From: an uncultured Clostridia bacterium
GTDB lineage: Bacteria > Bacillota > Clostridia > TANB77 > CAG-508
Direction: 5' to 3'
Length of the DNA stretch: 47,439 nt
Assembly: GCA_934167165.1 (NCBI GenBank)
Contig: CAKPKG010000007.1
Span: 1-47,439, forward strand
Shown: positions 45,290-47,439 of the stretch, one piece after another
How the letters are laid out: each line of letters opens with the position of its first letter
Numbering within the stretch: the first letter of the stretch is position 1
The notes under the pieces: generated by a model
Database searches by the model: none
What the model was told of the DNA's origin: nothing
Seen by the model: the letters and a program-made list of their open reading frames with translations, nothing else
Program-made: the position numbers and the translations under genes

Positions 45290-45434
45290 AATAAATACTA
45301 TAATCGCTATTGCCTTTGAGATTTTCCCATTTCATTCGGAAACTCAAATCGGCAAGAAGAAAAGTGTGGCAAAACCACTTTTCTTGTTGAATTGGAAAAA
45401 TTAAATAAAATTTAATTATTTTTTAAAAAAACTC
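45290..45434. other. Gap before the SOS promoter
   Basis: It contains another hairpin at 45357-45385 (AAGAAAAGTG/CACTTTTCTT) and otherwise AT-rich DNA. No gene is seen. Confidence 0.4.
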
Positions 45435-45491
45435 TTGACAATACACGAACATATGTTTATAATATGAATACAGTTTACGAATAAGTGTTCG
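45435..45491 (+). promoter_or_regulatory. SOS-controlled promoter with two LexA boxes
   Basis: TTGACA (45435-45440) and TATAAT (45458-45463) are spaced 17 bases. A first LexA-like box CGAACATATGTTTA (45446-45459) lies between them and overlaps the -10. A second, CGAATAAGTGTTCG (45478-45491), lies just past the transcript start. Both fit the Gram-positive pattern CGAAC-N4-GTTCG with one or two changes. Repression by LexA and induction by DNA damage are inferred. Confidence 0.85.
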
Positions 45492-45520
45492 TGCTAACGT
45501 ATAGGAGTGGGAGAGTTAAT

Positions 45521-45817
45521 ATGAAAATAGTAAATATAAAAAAATTTTTAAGAAGCATTTTTATAATATTAATAATTATTATAGGATTATCACTAGTGAT
45601 TTCTAAATCTGCATATTCAAGAGGAGAAAGACAATATAAAACGATATGTGTATCTAAAGGAGATACTCTTTGGAATATTGCAAAAAGCAATCAAGAATCA
45701 AATGGATATTATAAAGGAAAAGATATAAGATACATTATGAATGATATTGCTCAAATAAATAATATAGAAAAATCAAATTTAAAAATAGATCAGGAATTAT
45801 TAGTTCCTATGATATAA
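45521..45817 (+). CDS. YneA-like SOS cell-division inhibitor with LysM domain
   Basis: A membrane anchor (residues about 9-30, IFIILIIIIGLSLVIS) is followed by a LysM domain, YKTICVSKGDTLWNIAKSN to NLKIDQELLVPMI. This layout and the 98-residue size match YneA of Bacillus, which blocks septation during the SOS response. Two LexA boxes precede it. The ATG at 45521, after GGAGTGGGAGAG, is preferred over the upstream GTG at 45485. Divergent lexA is not in the window. A Xer recombinase is the convergent neighbour. Confidence 0.85.
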   Translation: MKIVNIKKFLRSIFIILIIIIGLSLVISKSAYSRGERQYKTICVSKGDTLWNIAKSNQESNGYYKGKDIRYIMNDIAQINNIEKSNLKIDQELLVPMI

Positions 45818-45828
45818 GGGGGATGTAG

Positions 45829-45858
45829 GAAAGGAGTAAAGAAAATACTTTACTCCTT
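45829..45858. terminator. Bidirectional terminator
   Basis: AAGGAGTAAAG pairs with CTTTACTCCTT. The minus-strand recombinase stop codon lies inside the stem. Confidence 0.85.
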
Positions 45859-46830
45859 AAAATTTGCAAGAGGATTATTTTCTACAGCACTTCGAACTTG
45901 ACTACTATCTACATGAGTATATATTTCTGTTGTAGAAATGCTTTCATGTCCTAAAAGTTCTTGTAATGCACGTATATCTACATTACCATATTGATACATT
46001 AGGGTAGCTGCTGTATGTCTTAATTTATGTGTAGAATACTTGTTAATATCTAATCCTGCTTTTAATAATTCTTTTTTTACAATTGTTTGAACAGTTCTGT
46101 TACTAATTCTTTCACGTCTTTCACTTAAAAACAAAGCATTTTTTGAATTGTATTTAATTCCTTCTTTGGGCCTAGAATTTAAATATTTATTAATAGCATC
46201 CATACAAGCATTATTTAAATAAATAGTTCTTTCTTTATTTCCTTTTCCAACAACATTTAGTTTGCAATCACTAAAATTAATATCTGGTATGTCAATACTT
46301 ACTAATTCCGATAAACGCATTCCACAATTTAAGAATAATGTAATAATCGCATAGTCTCTTTCATTGTTTCTTACTTCAGTATCATTAGTTACTTCTAATA
46401 ACTTTTTACTTTCATCTAAAGACAAATATTTTGGTATTCTTTTACCAAGTTTAGGAGTTTCTAGATTTTGTGCAGGATTTGTATCTATTAGTTTTGCTTT
46501 ATTGCATAAATAGTTAAAGAAAATTCTTATAGAAGAAATTTTTCTAGCACGAGTTGCAGGACTGCTTTTAAGTTCTGTTGCCATATATGAAATATAGCTA
46601 TGTATATTTTCTAGTTTTATTCTTTTTATTGTATCAAGGCTTATGTCATTTATAGTAATTTTAGTCCAGTCTTTTTCAGTAGTTAATTTAAAATGGATTT
46701 TTATATATTTTAGGAAATTCATAAGGTCGTAATTATATTCCTTTATGCTATTAGGTGATTTGTTAAGTATTGTAATATTGTAGTCCAAAAACGAATTTAA
46801 AAAGTCTGGATTTATTTCTCTATCTATCAT
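45850..46830 (-). CDS. XerC-like tyrosine recombinase
   Basis: The N-terminal core-binding domain (SPNSIKEYNYDLMNFLKYI) and the catalytic domain with NCGMRLSELVSID (Arg), KGNKERTIYL (Lys), HKLRHTAATLMYQYG (His-x2-Arg) and LGHESISTTEIYTH (His, Tyr) are all present. 326 residues. It may be the XerC partner of the XerD at 40837, because this chromosomal type is common beside SOS genes in Clostridia. An element integrase is less likely, as no att site or cargo is seen. Confidence 0.85.
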   Translation of the reverse strand: MIDREINPDFLNSFLDYNITILNKSPNSIKEYNYDLMNFLKYIKIHFKLTTEKDWTKITINDISLDTIKRIKLENIHSYISYMATELKSSPATRARKISSIRIFFNYLCNKAKLIDTNPAQNLETPKLGKRIPKYLSLDESKKLLEVTNDTEVRNNERDYAIITLFLNCGMRLSELVSIDIPDINFSDCKLNVVGKGNKERTIYLNNACMDAINKYLNSRPKEGIKYNSKNALFLSERRERISNRTVQTIVKKELLKAGLDINKYSTHKLRHTAATLMYQYGNVDIRALQELLGHESISTTEIYTHVDSSQVRSAVENNPLANFKE

Positions 46831-46851
46831 TATTTGCCTCCTTTGTAAGTT

Positions 46852-47053
46852 TTAATTATTTGAAATTTGGAAAGTTACAACTGCATGAGCATCTAAATTA
46901 TCATGGAATATCTTTTTATTTACTTTTAAAATTATTTCTATTTAACAATACTATAATAACACTATTATCAGGATTTTTAAATGCTGTAACTTCAATTTTA
47001 TCGGAAAATTTAATAAAAGCAATCTTTTTAAGTCCAGGTTTTATAAATTTACT
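46852..47053 (-). pseudogene. Decayed C-terminal end of a glycoside hydrolase family 30 protein
   Basis: On the minus strand from 47053 the frame reads SKFIKPGLKKIAFIKFSDKI, then EVTAFKNPDNSVIIVLLNRN, then a stop. After a frame change it continues KIFHDNLDAHAVVTFQISNN and stops at 46852. This is the end of the GH30 catalytic/beta-sandwich region (compare FSKFI, VVVLNR and the final sandwich strand in glucocerebrosidases). Everything upstream is lost. A plus-strand open frame here is only the shadow of this remnant. Confidence 0.6.
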
Positions 47054-47439
47054 AATTTTTTATCTTTAATTTATTATATCATATTAAAAAAATAAAAATA
47101 CACTTGAATTTTAGATAACTCAAGGAATTACAAATTTAGTTTATACAAACGAGATGTTGACATCGGTCTAAGAAATTAGCTCTTTTTTAATATTTTAATA
47201 TACTGAAAAATAAGCAGAGTAGGAGAGAGGGCTAGTCTATAAAATTAAATTAAAGATTTTAAATATTATAAAAAAATTATCCCTATAATTCTATGATGTA
47301 AAAAAATTCTATATAAAATATTTATAAAACAAAATCATAAGAATTAAAATATATGAATTTAATATAAAAATTTATTAAATTAAATTTAAATAATTTTGTG
47401 CAAAGTTAAATTTTATTAATTTTAAAAATATCTTGCAAA
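47054..47439. other. Extremely AT-rich terminal stretch without a gene
   Basis: No open frame with a ribosome binding site on either strand. It is mostly A/T runs, apart from a GTTGACATCGG element near 47157 and a purine-rich GAGTAGGAGAGAGGG near 47217. It looks like degraded DNA upstream of the lost GH30 gene. Confidence 0.5.

Noticed and set aside
46860..47069. Plus-strand 69-codon hydrophobic open frame
   Set aside because: It is the reverse-strand shadow of the GH30 remnant and has no ribosome binding site.

Overview
The window comes from an AT-rich, anaerobic, endospore-forming Firmicute, most likely an uncultured gut Clostridia. The evidence is a cotJABC spore-coat operon, spoIIM next to xerD, an oxygen-sensitive class III ribonucleotide reductase (nrdD), strong AGGAGG ribosome binding sites and very A/T-biased codon use. 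I see no tRNA, rRNA, CRISPR array or intact transposase.

Layout: (1) 1-4.9 kb, sugar and glycogen metabolism (galK, type II pantothenate kinase, alpha-glucan phosphorylase). (2) 5.2-22.9 kb, an exopolysaccharide/capsule locus: LCP ligase, priming sugar transferase, two glycosyltransferases, Wzy-like polymerase, MurJ/Wzx-like flippase, FrhB-like iron-sulfur protein, pyruvyl transferase, wecC, a wecB pseudogene with two internal deletions, a HigB/HigA-ImmA module, then the Wzz / tyrosine kinase / PHP phosphatase control genes, followed by pyruvate kinase and a cadherin-like surface protein. (3) 23-24.3 kb, cotJABC. (4) 24.4-27.2 kb, an inserted-looking cassette (GNAT, EamA exporter, type III toxin-antitoxin with tandem-repeat RNA antitoxin), bounded by cotJC and a damaged duplicate of its 3' end. 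(5) 27.3-43 kb, housekeeping genes: pncB, nrdD, a Crp/Fnr regulator, yebC, tmcAL, rnhA, an EndoQ-like nuclease, spoIIM, xerD, guaB. (6) 43.4-47.4 kb: guaA, a tiny Cys-rich protein, a YneA-like LysM gene under two LexA boxes, a Xer recombinase, and a decayed GH30 remnant in AT-rich DNA.

The most striking observation is that every single-base frameshift in the window is the same event. Four unrelated genes (coaW, the wzy-like polymerase, rnhA and a membrane-anchored protein) each contain one in-frame CGG codon followed by A. Skipping that C, so that GGA is read next, restores the full-length protein exactly. In coaW and rnhA the restored residue is a family-conserved glycine. The other four in-frame CGG codons I could find are followed by G, C, C or T and are read normally as arginine; all lie in small genes of unknown function. 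This looks like site-specific +1 recoding (or quadruplet decoding) at CGG-A rather than random damage. A motif-specific sequencing error is the main alternative.

All coordinates and motifs were read by eye. Family assignments rest on remembered motifs, not on searches.
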